A stretch of DNA of 42,985 bases from Pseudomonadota bacterium (GTDB lineage: Bacteria; Pseudomonadota; Gammaproteobacteria; Steroidobacterales; Steroidobacteraceae). Of the stretch, positions 1 through 9,479 are shown in pieces; position 1 is the stretch's first letter; the number at the start of each line of letters is the position of its first letter. The notes beneath the pieces are model-generated. The model was not told the origin of the DNA. It made no database searches and was given only the letters and a program-made list of their open reading frames with translations. The position numbers were made by a program, and so were the translations under genes. Where the stretch lies: assembly GCA_021850555.1 (NCBI GenBank), contig JAJZLX010000155.1, positions 1 to 42,985 on the forward strand. The letters are read 5' to 3'.

Positions 1-1
1 C

Positions 2-187
2 CTCACCGAGGGCGACAAGGCCAAGGTGACCTTGCGGTTCCGCGGCCGGGAGATGGTGCACCAGGACATCGGGCGCAAGCTCCTCGATCGGGTTGCCACC
101 GACCTCGCTCCCCACAGCGTGGTCGAGCAAAACCCGCTCATGGAGGGCCGCCAGATGGTCATGGTGTTCGCTCCAAAGAAGAAGTGA
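2..187 (+). CDS. infC: Translation initiation factor IF-3, C-terminal part (partial)
   Basis: Only the last 61 residues are in the window; the gene starts upstream. They belong to the C-terminal domain of IF-3, which binds the 30S subunit, keeps it apart from 50S and proofreads the initiator tRNA and start codon. The segment has the family's [10 protein letters not shown] strand, the central [10 protein letters not shown] helix and the basic tail ending APKKK. It is followed by rpmI and rplT, the conserved IF-3/L35/L20 order. The call is secure because both the sequence and the neighbours agree. Confidence 0.95.
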   Translation, partial: LTEGDKAKVTLRFRGREMVHQDIGRKLLDRVATDLAPHSVVEQNPLMEGRQMVMVFAPKKK

Positions 188-193
188 CGGTCA

Positions 194-251
194 GGCCGCC
201 TATGGAAGGCGGCCGGGCCGTTCGCCCGTAGCACCCGCTCCGAGGGCGGGT
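194..251 (+). promoter_or_regulatory. Two hairpins in the infC-rpmI spacer, possible L20 autoregulatory leader
   Basis: The spacer holds a perfect 7-bp stem (GGCCGCC 194-200 with GGCGGCC 208-214) and a 6-bp stem (ACCCGC 233-238 with GCGGGT 246-251). In several bacteria L20 represses translation of this operon by binding structured RNA ahead of rpmI, so an operator role is plausible. No run of T follows, so a simple terminator is unlikely. The function is inferred only from position and folding. Confidence 0.35.
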
Positions 252-290
252 TGCGACCGGGGCTATCAGTAACAGTCGAGGAGTTTTGTC

Positions 291-494
291 ATGCCTAAGT
301 TGAAAACCAACCGGGCCGCTGCCAAGCGCTTTCGCAAGACGGCGAAGAGCTTCAAGCGGTACGCCTCCAAACGCCGCCACAACCTCGGTCACAAGGACCG
401 CAAGGTCAAGCGCCATGCCCGCTCCGGCGGAACGAGCCTCGTGCACGAGACGGACGTCGGTCGTCTCGTCCAGCTCCTTCCCCACCACAAATAA
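291..494 (+). CDS. rpmI: 50S ribosomal protein L35
   Basis: A 67-residue, strongly basic protein beginning MPKLKTNRAAAKRFRKTAKS, the standard L35 N-terminus. L35 is a small component of the large ribosomal subunit. The ATG follows a GAGGAG ribosome-binding site at 278-283. The gene lies between infC and rplT and is surely cotranscribed with them. The C-terminus (VHETDVGRLVQLLPHHK) is slightly longer than the usual 64-65 residues, but the length is otherwise normal. Confidence 0.96.
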   Translation: MPKLKTNRAAAKRFRKTAKSFKRYASKRRHNLGHKDRKVKRHARSGGTSLVHETDVGRLVQLLPHHK

Positions 495-512
495 CTTCGG
501 GCGAGATAACAC

Positions 513-875
513 ATGGCAAGAGTCAAGCGTGGCGTGACGGCCGGGCGCCGTCACAAGAAAGTTCTGGGCAAGGCGAAGGGCTACTACAACGCCCGGCGCA
601 AGGTCTACCGGACGGCCAAGCAGGCCGTGATCAAGGCCGGGCAGTATGCGTACCGCGACCGGCGGCAGAAGAAGCGCCAGTTCCGGGCGCTGTGGATCGC
701 GCGCATCAACGCCGCGGCGCGCGTCTACGGGCTTTCCTACAGCCGCATGATCAACGGCCTCACCAAGGCCGGCGTCGAGATCGATCGCAAGGTGCTCGCC
801 GATCTCGCCGTGCACGATATCAACGCGTTCGGCGTGATCGCCGAGCAGGCCAAAGCCGCACTCGGCGCTGCCTGA
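513..875 (+). CDS. rplT: 50S ribosomal protein L20
   Basis: A 120-residue basic protein starting [20 protein letters not shown], diagnostic for L20. It is a primary rRNA-binding protein needed for early 50S assembly and is the usual autogenous repressor of this operon. The family segments [31 protein letters not shown] and [12 protein letters not shown] are all present. It starts 18 bases after rpmI and is followed 21 bases later by pheS, as in many gammaproteobacteria. Confidence 0.97.
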   Translation: MARVKRGVTAGRRHKKVLGKAKGYYNARRKVYRTAKQAVIKAGQYAYRDRRQKKRQFRALWIARINAAARVYGLSYSRMINGLTKAGVEIDRKVLADLAVHDINAFGVIAEQAKAALGAA

Positions 876-1919
<1,044 letters not shown>

Positions 1920-1921
1920 GC

Positions 1922-4306
1922 ATGAAGCTGCCCTATTCCTGGCTGACAGACTGGGTTGCGGTGCCTTGGGCGGCGCCCGAACTCGGCCAGCGCCTCACGA
2001 TGGCGGGCCTCGAGCTCGAGTCGCTCGAGCCCGCCGCGCCGGCGTTCTCGGACGTGGTGGTGGCCGAGATCCTCTCGGCCGAGAAGCACCCCCAGGCTGA
2101 CAAGCTCAAGGTCTGCCGGGTCTCGACCGGGCAGGGCGAGCCGCTGCAGATCGTGTGCGGCGCGCCGAACGCCCGCGCGGGCTTGAAGAGCGCTCTGGCC
2201 ACGGTCGGCGCGAGGCTCCCCGGCGATCTCGACATAAAGTCGGCGAGGCTGAGGGGCGTGGAGTCGATGGGCATGCTGTGCTCGGCCAAAGAGCTCGGGC
2301 TCGACGATGCCTCGAGCGGCATCCTGGAGCTGCCAGCCGATGCGCCCGTGGGCCGCCCTGTCCGCGAATACCTGCGGCTCGACGATACGATTCTCGATCT
2401 GAACATCACGCCCAACCGGGGCGATGCGATGTCGGTGATCGGCATCGCGCGCGAGGTGGCGGCGATCTGCGGCGGCAAGCTGACCGGGCCCGAGCGGCTG
2501 CCCGCGGCCGCGGCGCTCGCGGACACGTTCGCGGTGTCCCTCGATGCGCCGGCAGGCTGTCCGAAGTTTGCGGGCTGCGTGATTCGCGGGGTCGACAACA
2601 GGGCGGCAACCCCGCTTTGGATGCGCGAGCGACTGCGGCGCGCCGGCCTGCGCTCCATCAGCGCGGTGGTCGATGTCACCAATTACGTGATGCTGGAGCT
2701 CGGCCAGCCCATGCATGCCTACGATCTGGCGAGGCTCGATGGGCAGATCCGCGTGCGCCTCGCCCGGGCCGGCGAGACAATCACGCTGCTCGACGGGAAT
2801 TCCGTTGACTTGCAGCCGGACGTCCTGGTGATCACGGATCGCTCAGGGCCCGTGGGCATCGCCGGCATCATGGGCGGCCAACGTACCGCTGTCGGTGCCG
2901 ACACCACCGACGTTTTCCTTGAAGTGGCGTACTTCTCTCCCGATGCGGTCATGGGACGCGCATTGCGCTGGGGCCTGACGACGGATGCGAGCCAACGCTT
3001 CGAGCGGGGAGTGGATCCCTCGCAGCAGGAGCGCGCCATGGCGCGCGCGCTTGGGCTGTTGCTGTCGATTGCCGGTGGCCGGGCGGGGCCCGTCGCCGTT
3101 GAGTGTTGCGACGAGCACCTGCCGGTGCGGTCCGCGGTGCTGCTGCGGCGCAGGCAACTGACCCGGCTGCTCGGCACCGGTTTCGAGGACGCGCGGGTGC
3201 AGGCGGTCCTCGAGGGACTTCAGATGCGGGTGGAGCCGGTCTGCGAGGGCTGGCGCGTGTGTCCGCCGCCGCACCGATTCGATCTCGCCATCGAGGCCGA
3301 TCTGATCGAGGAGGTGGCTCGCATCATCGGGTACGAGGCGATCACGGAGAGCGACGCCGTGGCGGTTGAGCATTTTCGCAGCCTCCCCGAGTCGCTTGCC
3401 TGCGAGCAGGGCCTGCTCGAGGCGCTCGCCATGCGCGGCTATCAGGAGGCGGTGACCTACGCCTTCGTCGATCCGCAGCTGCAGTCGCGGCTGTTTCCCG
3501 ACAGCCACGCGCTTTCGCTCGCCAACCCCATCGCGAGCGATCTTTCGGTCATGCGGGTCTCGCTGTGGCCGGGTCTCATCCGGGCGACACTCGACAATCA
3601 GCGCCGCCAGCAGGAGCGGATCCGGCTGTTCGAGCACGGCATCCGATTCGAACACGGCGCAGAGGGGACCCGCGAGCTCGACACGGTCTCGGGAGTGGCC
3701 AGTGGGCTGCGCGTGCCGGAGCAGTGGGGGCTGCCGCGCGAGATGCGCGCACCGGTCGACTTCTTCGATGTGAAAGGCGATCTCGAGGCGCTTTTTGCCT
3801 CCCTTGGCACGGGTAGTGCCTTCAGCTTCGAGCCGGCCGTGCTCTCGTGCCTGCATCCGGGCAGGACGGCGCGGGTGCTGCGCGAAGGCCGGCCCGTCGG
3901 CTGGCTGGGCGAGCTGCACCCCTCGCTGGTGAAAGAATTGGATTCAGTGCATACCCCGGTTCTATTCGAGCTCGATGTGGCGGCGTTGACGGTGGTGCGG
4001 CCTGCGTATCGTGAGATCTCCCGCCTGCCGCAGGTGCGCCGCGACCTGGCCGTGGTGGTGGACGAATCGGTGCCTTTAAGTCGCCTCGTCGAGCGAGTAA
4101 CCTTGGCGGCTTCAAGTCTTCTGCGCGACCTTCGTGTTTTCGACGTGTATCGAGGCCCGGGCATCGAAGCAGGTCGAAAAAGCATCGCTTTTGGCTTGAT
4201 TTTTCAAGATATTTCTCGCACCCTTACAGACGACGACGTAGGTACCCTCGTCGCCGCGGTGGTGGCCGATTTGCGTGCCAGCTTGAACGCAAGCATTCGA
4301 GAATAA
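1922..4306 (+). CDS. pheT: Phenylalanine-tRNA ligase beta subunit
   Basis: The 794-residue partner of PheS. It starts [12 protein letters not shown] and has the N-terminal OB-fold tRNA-binding domain (about 40-150, with [12 protein letters not shown]), the B3/B4 editing domain (about 210-400, with [20 protein letters not shown]), the B5 helix-turn-helix (about 405-475, ending with [10 protein letters not shown]), the catalytic-like core and the C-terminal anticodon-binding FDX-ACB domain (from about 700, [15 protein letters not shown]). The length is normal. It follows pheS by two bases and precedes ihfA by four, so it is in the middle of an operon. Confidence 0.97.
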   Translation: MKLPYSWLTDWVAVPWAAPELGQRLTMAGLELESLEPAAPAFSDVVVAEILSAEKHPQADKLKVCRVSTGQGEPLQIVCGAPNARAGLKSALATVGARLPGDLDIKSARLRGVESMGMLCSAKELGLDDASSGILELPADAPVGRPVREYLRLDDTILDLNITPNRGDAMSVIGIAREVAAICGGKLTGPERLPAAAALADTFAVSLDAPAGCPKFAGCVIRGVDNRAATPLWMRERLRRAGLRSISAVVDVTNYVMLELGQPMHAYDLARLDGQIRVRLARAGETITLLDGNSVDLQPDVLVITDRSGPVGIAGIMGGQRTAVGADTTDVFLEVAYFSPDAVMGRALRWGLTTDASQRFERGVDPSQQERAMARALGLLLSIAGGRAGPVAVECCDEHLPVRSAVLLRRRQLTRLLGTGFEDARVQAVLEGLQMRVEPVCEGWRVCPPPHRFDLAIEADLIEEVARIIGYEAITESDAVAVEHFRSLPESLACEQGLLEALAMRGYQEAVTYAFVDPQLQSRLFPDSHALSLANPIASDLSVMRVSLWPGLIRATLDNQRRQQERIRLFEHGIRFEHGAEGTRELDTVSGVASGLRVPEQWGLPREMRAPVDFFDVKGDLEALFASLGTGSAFSFEPAVLSCLHPGRTARVLREGRPVGWLGELHPSLVKELDSVHTPVLFELDVAALTVVRPAYREISRLPQVRRDLAVVVDESVPLSRLVERVTLAASSLLRDLRVFDVYRGPGIEAGRKSIAFGLIFQDISRTLTDDDVGTLVAAVVADLRASLNASIRE

Positions 4307-4310
4307 GCAA

Positions 4311-4610
4311 ATGGCTTTGACGAAAGCGGAGATGGCCGAGGCGTTGTTCAACCAGCTGGGGCTGAACAAGCGGGAAGCGAGGGAGCTGGTGGACCTGTTT
4401 TTCGAGGAAGTGCGCATGGCGCTCTCGAGCGGTGAGCAGGTCAAGCTCTCCGGATTCGGCAATTTCGACCTGAGGGACAAGAGTCCGCGTCCCGGCCGCA
4501 ACCCCAAGACCGGAGAGGAGATCCCAATCACCGCCCGTCGAGTGGTGACTTTCCGCCCGGGGCAGAAACTGAAGGCGCGGGTCGAAGCGTATGTTGGAGC
4601 CGAAGAATAA
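4311..4610 (+). CDS. ihfA: Integration host factor alpha subunit
   Basis: A 99-residue HU/IHF-family DNA-bending protein, starting [18 protein letters not shown]. The beta-arm signature is [22 protein letters not shown], with the intercalating proline in RNPKTGE. IHF binds the WATCAANNNNTTR sequence and bends DNA sharply; it commonly helps activators contact sigma-54 RNA polymerase, which is relevant to the sigma-54 promoter at 13457. The pheT-ihfA order is the standard gammaproteobacterial one. The last 20 bases overlap the next gene. Confidence 0.97.
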   Translation: MALTKAEMAEALFNQLGLNKREARELVDLFFEEVRMALSSGEQVKLSGFGNFDLRDKSPRPGRNPKTGEEIPITARRVVTFRPGQKLKARVEAYVGAEE

Positions 4611-4947
4611 CGCGGAGCTGCCGGTCATCCCCGGCAAGCGCTACTTCACCATCGGCGAGGTGAGCGAGCTGTGCGGCGTCAAACCGCACGTGCTGCGCTA
4701 TTGGGAGCAGGAATTCCCGCAGCTGAAGCCGGTGAAGCGTCGCGGCAACCGCCGCTACTACCAGCGCCAGGACGTGATCGTCATCCGCCAGATCCGAAGC
4801 CTCCTCTACGATCAGGGCTTCACCATCGGCGGCGCGCGCAATCACCTGACGGGCGAGGAGGCGCGCACGGACGTGTTCCAGAGCTACCAGATCGCCAAGC
4901 AGTTGCGCGTCGAGCTCGAGGAGCTGCTGAAGATTCTGAAGCGCTGA
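4591..4947 (+). CDS. MerR-family transcriptional regulator downstream of ihfA
   Basis: A 118-residue protein with one MerR winged helix-turn-helix near the N-terminus: [20 protein letters not shown], then [11 protein letters not shown] and [14 protein letters not shown] short coiled coil at the C-terminus ([15 protein letters not shown]) would mediate dimerisation. No effector domain or conserved metal-binding cysteines follow, so the ligand is unknown. The same small MerR-like gene sits between ihfA and tRNA-Pro in Pseudomonas and relatives. It overlaps ihfA by 20 bases and is translationally coupled. Confidence 0.93.
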   Translation: MLEPKNNAELPVIPGKRYFTIGEVSELCGVKPHVLRYWEQEFPQLKPVKRRGNRRYYQRQDVIVIRQIRSLLYDQGFTIGGARNHLTGEEARTDVFQSYQIAKQLRVELEELLKILKR

Positions 4948-5029
4948 AGGAGAGTGCTTCCGGGGCTGCCCGGCGTATTGCCTGCAACCCCTCCCGCAGG
5001 AGCGTCGAATGAGGGTAGAATGAGCCTTC

Positions 5030-5052
5030 GCGCGAGAAATCCCCGCTCGCGC
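5030..5052 (+). terminator. Hairpin between the ihfA operon and tRNA-Pro
   Basis: GCGCGAG (5030-5036) pairs perfectly with CTCGCGC (5046-5052) around a 9-base loop, 83 bases after the MerR-like stop and 25 bases before the tRNA. There is no T tract, so termination here is only possible; it could also be part of a read-through precursor carrying the tRNA. Confidence 0.35.
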
Positions 5053-5077
5053 TCAAGCGGTTGAAATAGCCCATCGT

Positions 5078-5154
5078 CGGAGCGTGGCGCAGTCTGGTAG
5101 CGCACTTGCATGGGGTGCAAGGGGTCCCGAGTTCAAATCTCGGCGCTCCGACCA
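5078..5154 (+). tRNA. tRNA-Pro (anticodon GGG)
   Basis: A 77-base cloverleaf with acceptor stem CGGAGCG/CGCTCCG, a D arm with GGTAG, anticodon stem CTTGC/GCAAG around loop ATGGGGT (anticodon GGG, reading CCC and CCU), the T arm CCGAG-TTCAAAT-CTCGG and an encoded ACCA end. Its position behind the MerR-like gene is conserved in Pseudomonas-type genomes. Confidence 0.97.
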
Positions 5155-5699
5155 ATCATTGATGGCGTATCAATTCCTCGCGTGGTTCCTCATGCGGATG
5201 CCTCGTCGAGGGAGCCCGTCCCGACGCTTCGCGTTTACCTTCCGCGCTCCTCTTGCTCGATGCCATCGGGGTTCTGGCTGCCAGGAAAATCCCCTACACG
5301 GTGATCGATGCCATGGCCTCGTCGGCGTCCGCAATCGCGGGGGCAAGCGGGTGGGCATGGATGCCGCTCAGAAGATGCTACTCGCCGGGGCTGCCGTGGG
5401 GCGAGGCTGATGCTTCGTGTGCCCTCCGCCATGCCGTTCGCATCGGGACCGATGGGGGCTACGTGCGCGGCACATTTGCCGCACGCGCCGTCCAGGCAGG
5501 CATATCGCGCCCGTGGCACGGCCTGCGCGGGCTCTTCGACCGGGCAGGCGCAAGGCAACGTCTGCAAACGGGCGCGCACGAGTCCCGGCCCGGCGGTGGG
5601 GTTTCGTTTATGCTGTCGACAATGCCAATAAAGCGGGGCTGCAAGACTGCCGGTTACGGCCGCAGGCACGACCCCATTTCACCGCTCCCGGAGGTCGCC
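5155..5699. other. No recognisable gene
   Basis: About 545 bases between tRNA-Pro and the lipoprotein gene. A forward frame stays open from 5253 into the lipoprotein, but its translation (rich in R, A and G, no signal or domain) resembles random GC-rich sequence. No copy of the tRNA 3' end or integrase motif was seen. Confidence 0.5.
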
Positions 5700-6269
5700 G
5701 TGCGATATCGCCACCTTGCTTTCCCAGCCGCCGTCCTGTCGCTTGCGTCTTTGGCCGCGTGCACGTCCGCGCCGCCGGCAAGCAGGGCCAATTTCTCCGA
5801 TGTTCTCGCGGCGGCTCTCGGCAGGCGTTGCATCACGGTGAGTCCCTTCCTCGGCGCCGGCGGCCCGTACCCGGCCAATGTGTGCGGGCTCAGTTTCGCC
5901 GATACGCACCAACTGGACGCGCTGGCGAAGGCCGGCCTTCTGACCAGGAGCACCGGCTGTGTGTATTCGCTGACGGCGGCCGGCAGAAAAGCGCTGCAAG
6001 CGCCTGTCGGAGGTGCCTTCTGCGCCGGTCATTATAAGCTGGATAAGCTCCTGGGCTGGACCAAGCCGCACCCCAACTTCATGTACGGTGGGAAGAAGAC
6101 CTCCGAGGTCACGTTCACGTACAGCCCGGCCGACATGGCGCCGTGGGCGCGCACCGCCGCGGTCAGTGCGGCATTCGCAACGCTCGAGGAATTGGCGCCG
6201 CAGCGCAAAGCCCGGGCCACGCTCGTCCAGGAGCACGATGGCTGGTCGGTGCGCGGCTTGAGAATCTAG
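5700..6269 (+). CDS. Putative lipoprotein of unknown function
   Basis: From a GTG at 5700, preceded by GGAGG at 5690-5694, the product is 189 residues. It begins with a lipoprotein signal: basic MRYRH, hydrophobic stretch and lipobox LAAC with the lipidated cysteine at residue 21. The mature part has four more cysteines (RRCITV, ANVCGL, STGCVYS, AFCAGHY), which could form two disulfides in the periplasm. A segment LDALAKAGLLTRSTGCVYSL followed by TAAGRKAL resembles the helix-wing pattern of small winged-helix folds, but the evidence is thin. I do not recognise the family. An in-frame upstream extension to 5253 is rejected because the signal peptide would then be internal. Confidence 0.7.
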   Translation: MRYRHLAFPAAVLSLASLAACTSAPPASRANFSDVLAAALGRRCITVSPFLGAGGPYPANVCGLSFADTHQLDALAKAGLLTRSTGCVYSLTAAGRKALQAPVGGAFCAGHYKLDKLLGWTKPHPNFMYGGKKTSEVTFTYSPADMAPWARTAAVSAAFATLEELAPQRKARATLVQEHDGWSVRGLRI

Positions 6270-6423
6270 GTGTTTTCATGGGATCCGGATTCCCACTCCT
6301 TATTCCCATAAGTCCGCTGCGCCAAAATGGCGAAGGCCCTGCAAGGACTCGCTCTGCTGCGCCCGGCCGGTGACGGCCGCGGGTGACAAAAGTCATTTCC
6401 TCCCGCAACAACCTGCGCACGCC

Positions 6424-6437
6424 GTGATTTATATCAA
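6424..6437 (+). promoter_or_regulatory. FNR/ANR-type site upstream of the hemerythrin gene
   Basis: GTGAT-TTAT-ATCAA matches the FNR consensus TTGAT-N4-ATCAA at nine of ten positions. A GACAAT at 6459-6464 could serve as -10; it would put the transcription start near 6472 and the site centre near -41.5, the usual position for FNR activation. The start lies about 80 bases before the ATG at 6554. No search for FNR in this genome is possible from the window. Confidence 0.55.
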
Positions 6438-6553
6438 TGTCGGGATGCGGCGCTCTATGACAATTGAGAGATCGCGCGCAGCCTGACCGCGGTGGGCGGT
6501 CGAGAATCATGCGTCGCGGCGCCTAGGCGTCGTTTCATTCCGGTGGGGAAATC

Positions 6554-6958
6554 ATGTCATTCATGCAATGGACCGAGGATCTCTCGGTTCAAATCGAGTC
6601 CGTGGATTCGCAGCACAAGAGACTTGTGACGATCATCAACAACCTCTATGACTCCATGCAGGTCGGCAAGGCAAATGATGTCATGCGCAAGATACTGGCG
6701 GATCTTGCCACCTATACCCGCGAGCATTTCTCGCACGAGGAGCGGCTGTTCTCCCAGTACGCGTATCCTGGCTCGGTGGGACACCAGAAGTCACACGCCA
6801 TCCTGATCGGTCAGTTGAAGGACTTGCAGGATCAGATGGAGCGCCGTCAGCCGGTGTCGATCAAGACATTCAGCTTCCTGAAGAAATGGTTGACCGAGCA
6901 CATCATGAAGGAGGACCGGCAGTATGCCGAGTTCCTGCGGGCCAGGGGCGTGAGGTAG
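6554..6958 (+). CDS. Bacteriohemerythrin
   Basis: A 134-residue single-domain hemerythrin that would bind O2 at a non-heme di-iron centre. The ligand pattern is present: H in VDSQHKRLV, H and E in HFSHEERLF, the two histidines of GHQKSHAIL, then H and D in HIMKEDRQY. It starts MSFMQWTEDLSV, the usual beginning, after a GGTGGGGA ribosome-binding site. There is no methyl-accepting or cyclase domain, so it probably delivers or stores oxygen or senses it through a partner. The FNR-type site upstream suggests induction at low oxygen. It appears monocistronic. Confidence 0.95.
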   Translation: MSFMQWTEDLSVQIESVDSQHKRLVTIINNLYDSMQVGKANDVMRKILADLATYTREHFSHEERLFSQYAYPGSVGHQKSHAILIGQLKDLQDQMERRQPVSIKTFSFLKKWLTEHIMKEDRQYAEFLRARGVR

Positions 6959-7377
6959 GGTGCGTATCGGGTTGCCGCGCTGCGGGCGCATGCTTCCCGA
7001 TGACGTGGAGTGTCTTCGGCTCGTCTCGGGGCGAGCGCTGCGCCGGCGGCGTTCCTGGCGCCGCTCGCCGCGCATTTGAAAAAGAGAGCGTGGCGGAGCT
7101 CCTCTTCAAGGGGTGAGGCGAGGTGGCCTCGGGGCGCGGCCGCCGGCTTGCGGGCGGCCGCTCTCGGCAAGAGCTCAGGCGGTTTTTCAGCGACGGTGCG
7201 CGGTCTCGTGCCGCGGCACTGCGTTGCCGGCGTTGCGGCAGGGGCGTGCCGCTCGCTGCGGCCAGTGCTCACTTTTCGGCTCGAGCTTAAAGTCCGCCTG
7301 TTCACGACCGCTAAGGAATGGCAGCGCGATCGGGGGCTGGTCCTCTGATGTCTCGGACCGGATCGACTTGGGGAACA
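6959..7377. other. No recognisable gene
   Basis: About 420 bases of very GC-rich sequence between the hemerythrin and the small gene at 7378. Several frames are open on both strands, but none shows a motif, a plausible start or a homologous-looking segment. Confidence 0.5.
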
Positions 7378-7602
7378 ATGACAATGATGCTCGGAACGAA
7401 ACGCAAGGTGGAAATCACTCTCGAAGACACGGTGGTGATCGAGTCGCGTGTCTTGAGCCGAAAGCGCCCTCCGAAGGTTCCGGTGGAAGTCCGCCGTGCG
7501 GGGGCCGCGGCGGTCTGTCAGTATCTGGCATTTCGCACGCGACAGCCCGACCGGGACAGCCCCCCGTTCATCATCGAGCACATCGAGCTGGCAAGCCGCT
7601 GA
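7378..7602 (+). CDS. Small hypothetical protein
   Basis: A possible 74-residue protein starting MTMMLGTKRKVEITLEDTVV. The ATG at 7378 follows TGGGGAA (7369-7375), a fair ribosome-binding site. The third codon positions are GC-rich, as in real genes here, and the sequence alternates charged and hydrophobic residues (KVEITLEDTVVIESRVLSRK), suggesting beta strands. No signal peptide, membrane segment or known motif is visible and I cannot assign a function. It could be a chance frame. Confidence 0.4.
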   Translation: MTMMLGTKRKVEITLEDTVVIESRVLSRKRPPKVPVEVRRAGAAAVCQYLAFRTRQPDRDSPPFIIEHIELASR

Positions 7603-7710
7603 GCCGGTCTGTGGATGCGGCTGAGGGGTGCCTGCGTGGGGTCGTGCACCCGACCCCCGTGGCGCTCGAGTCACGAGTTTCCCTGCCGCAGTCCCGGTGA
7701 CATTCCCGGC

Positions 7711-7751
7711 GTGTGAGCGGGGGTCAGGACCCGCCTGACCCTCGCTCACAC
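7711..7751. repeat. 18-bp near-perfect inverted repeat with 5-base loop
   Basis: GTGTGAGCGGGGGTCAGG (7711-7728) and CCTGACCCTCGCTCACAC (7734-7751) pair over 18 positions with a single G-T wobble, around ACCCG. It lies between the convergent small gene and the decayed oxygenase gene, so it could be a bidirectional terminator. The lack of a T tract and the unusual arm length also fit a mobile-element or REP-like palindrome. Confidence 0.75.
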
Positions 7752-7839
7752 GCTGTGCCCCTGGATGCAGAGGACTGCGGAGCGGCCAAGCACGCATCCG
7801 CGACCACCGCCTCTCACCTTGATCGTCGCGCCACACGGT

Positions 7840-8452
7840 ACCGCGGCCAATATGCTCGAGATAGCGCGCGATGGGCTGTGCGAAGGCGCTGAACAGTGCG
7901 CGGATCCCAGGGTCGGGATTGCGGCTGAGGTCGCGCGTGGTCTCGGTGCCGCCGCGCAGCGATTTGAAGAGCAGGGCATGGCCTTCGGGGTCGTGCAGGC
8001 GCTCGAGGCTCGCCCTGAGGTCGCTCGGGAATCCGGCGAGGCTTTGCCAGGGAGCGGGCGGCTCCAGTGTGAGCGGCAGCACAAGGCTGCGGTAGTCGCA
8101 AAGCTGCGCATGGCGCGCATCGCCGAGCAGGCGCAGAGCCGTGCTCTCGAGGGCGATCAGGTACTGGTCATCAGGCTCGGCGGCGAGCAATGCCTCGCAA
8201 TCCTCCAGCGCGCCGCGCGCCTCGCCAATCCCTAGACGGGCAGCGGCCCACAGCGTGCGCGCGGAGGCGTTGGCCGGCATGGCGCGCTCCGCCAGCGACA
8301 GGGCCGGCGCGCAGCAGCCGCAGTGCCTCGACGAACCCCGGGTGGGCCTCAACGACGGCCTCGAGCCGCGTACGCGCCTCATCGAGCCGTCCCGACTGCA
8401 GCAGGAGGTTGATGCCGCGCATCTCATCGAGGAGGGACGTCGGGATGGCCAC
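7840..8452 (-). pseudogene. Decayed TPR / 2OG-Fe(II) oxygenase-like gene
   Basis: From a GTG at 8452, one frame encodes a TPR-like helix pair (GINLLLQSGRLDEARTRLEA, then HPGFVEALRLL) up to about 8312. The protein then continues only in another frame, from ALSLAERAMPANASARTLWA through CEALLAAEPDDQYL to SLRGGTETTRDLSRNPDPGI, so one frameshift lies near 8305-8312. The segment with LRGGT-T and the following helix is typical of TPR proteins with a C-terminal 2OG-Fe(II) oxygenase domain. The C-terminal catalytic strands (the W-SVRL and H-NHVHP region in relatives, as I remember the family) are absent after about 7840. The gene is therefore both frameshifted and truncated. A sequencing error could explain the frameshift but not the missing end. 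Confidence 0.65.
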
Positions 8453-8552
8453 TGAGCGATGGACCTCTTGTGTCCGGCGTAATTCTGCCACGGATGACAC
8501 CCGGGCGCAGCGGCCCCGGTCCCGGCTCAACGACTGCAGATGCGCCCTGCGG

Positions 8553-9311
8553 TCAGTGCACGTATGAGCCCGCATTCACATCGATGGTGCAGCCGGTCGC
8601 GTGGTCGGCCAGGCCGCTGGCGAGGAAGGCGACAATGGGGGCAATGTCATCGGGCTCCGTGAGACGAGTGAGCGCGATGTCGCCGGTGGCGTAATCCTCT
8701 CCATACTGATCGATGAAATCCCCCGCCATGTCCGTTCTCGTGAACCCCGGGGCGACATTGAAGGCGAGCACACCCGCCTTGCCGAAGCCGCGGGCCACGG
8801 AGCGGGTGAGTGCCACCAGTCCCGCCTTCGATGCGGCATAGGCGAGGTAGGGCGGCTGGTCGCCGCGAAACGCCGCGCGCGAAGTGATGTTGATGATCCG
8901 TCCGCCGCCGTGCTGCACGAAGTGCGAGATGGCGAGTTTCGAGAGAATGCCCGGAGCGCGAAGGTTGACCGCCATCGTCGTGTCCCATCCGTCGACCCAG
9001 CCGCCGATGTCGCTCTCGAGCGCCGTGGACAGTGCGATTCCGGCGTTATTCACCAGGGTGTGTATCCGCCCGAAGCGGGCCGACACGGCATTCCAGAGCG
9101 CCACGCACGCATCGGCATCGCAGAGGTCTGCCTGAAACGCTTCCGCGCCATGACCGATTTCCGCCGCCAGGGCGAGCGCCTCGGCACGCTGATTGCGGTA
9201 GTGAACCGCGACCCGCGCGCCCGCCCCGCCCATTGCGCGGGCGATGGCCGCGCCGATACCGCGGCTTGCACCGGTGACGAGCGCGCTCGTGTTCGCTAGG
9301 TCGATCTGCAT
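8553..9311 (-). CDS. Short-chain dehydrogenase/reductase (SDR)
   Basis: A 252-residue classical SDR that would oxidise or reduce an alcohol/carbonyl substrate with NAD(P)(H). The Rossmann motif TGASRGIG is at residues 13-20, NNAG follows in the fourth strand, a serine lies in NITSRAAF, and the catalytic pair is in YAASK. The C-terminal VAPGFTRTDM loop and the final GCTIDVNAGSYVH strand match FabG-like members. An R after TGAS and the basic HYRNQRAEA after the second strand suggest NADPH preference. The ATG at 9311 was chosen because the Rossmann strand starts ten residues on; an in-frame extension upstream has no family character. The substrate is unknown and it is not next to fatty-acid genes. 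Confidence 0.9.
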   Translation of the reverse strand: MQIDLANTSALVTGASRGIGAAIARAMGGAGARVAVHYRNQRAEALALAAEIGHGAEAFQADLCDADACVALWNAVSARFGRIHTLVNNAGIALSTALESDIGGWVDGWDTTMAVNLRAPGILSKLAISHFVQHGGGRIINITSRAAFRGDQPPYLAYAASKAGLVALTRSVARGFGKAGVLAFNVAPGFTRTDMAGDFIDQYGEDYATGDIALTRLTEPDDIAPIVAFLASGLADHATGCTIDVNAGSYVH

Positions 9312-9415
9312 GGACGGAATTCGATCCCCCGGTGAGTGCGGCCGCAAGTGTATCACCGCGGGTCGCTGCTGAGCCCGGGCGGGGACAGATCCGGGGGCTG
9401 AAGGGTGAGGAGAGG

Positions 9416-9445
9416 TTGTCAGCCATGGGCCGCTTCGCCCATACT
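9416..9445 (+). promoter_or_regulatory. Candidate sigma-70 promoter of the HiPIP gene
   Basis: TTGTCA (9416-9421) and CATACT (9440-9445) are separated by 18 bases and match the -35 and -10 consensus at four positions each. They lie 35 bases before the HiPIP ATG, in the spacer between it and the divergent SDR gene. Confidence 0.4.
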
Positions 9446-9479
9446 CCGAAATCCGGATTCCAAGAGGAGATGCCGAGCC

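Noticed and set aside
5078..5154. tRNA-Pro as integration site for the following stretch
   Set aside because: No integrase-like segment and no repeat of the tRNA 3' end were seen downstream in the window.
6847..7839. Extension of the oxygenase-like minus frame into the hemerythrin gene
   Set aside because: The family resemblance ends near 7840; beyond it the frame is arbitrary sequence and runs antisense to an intact gene.
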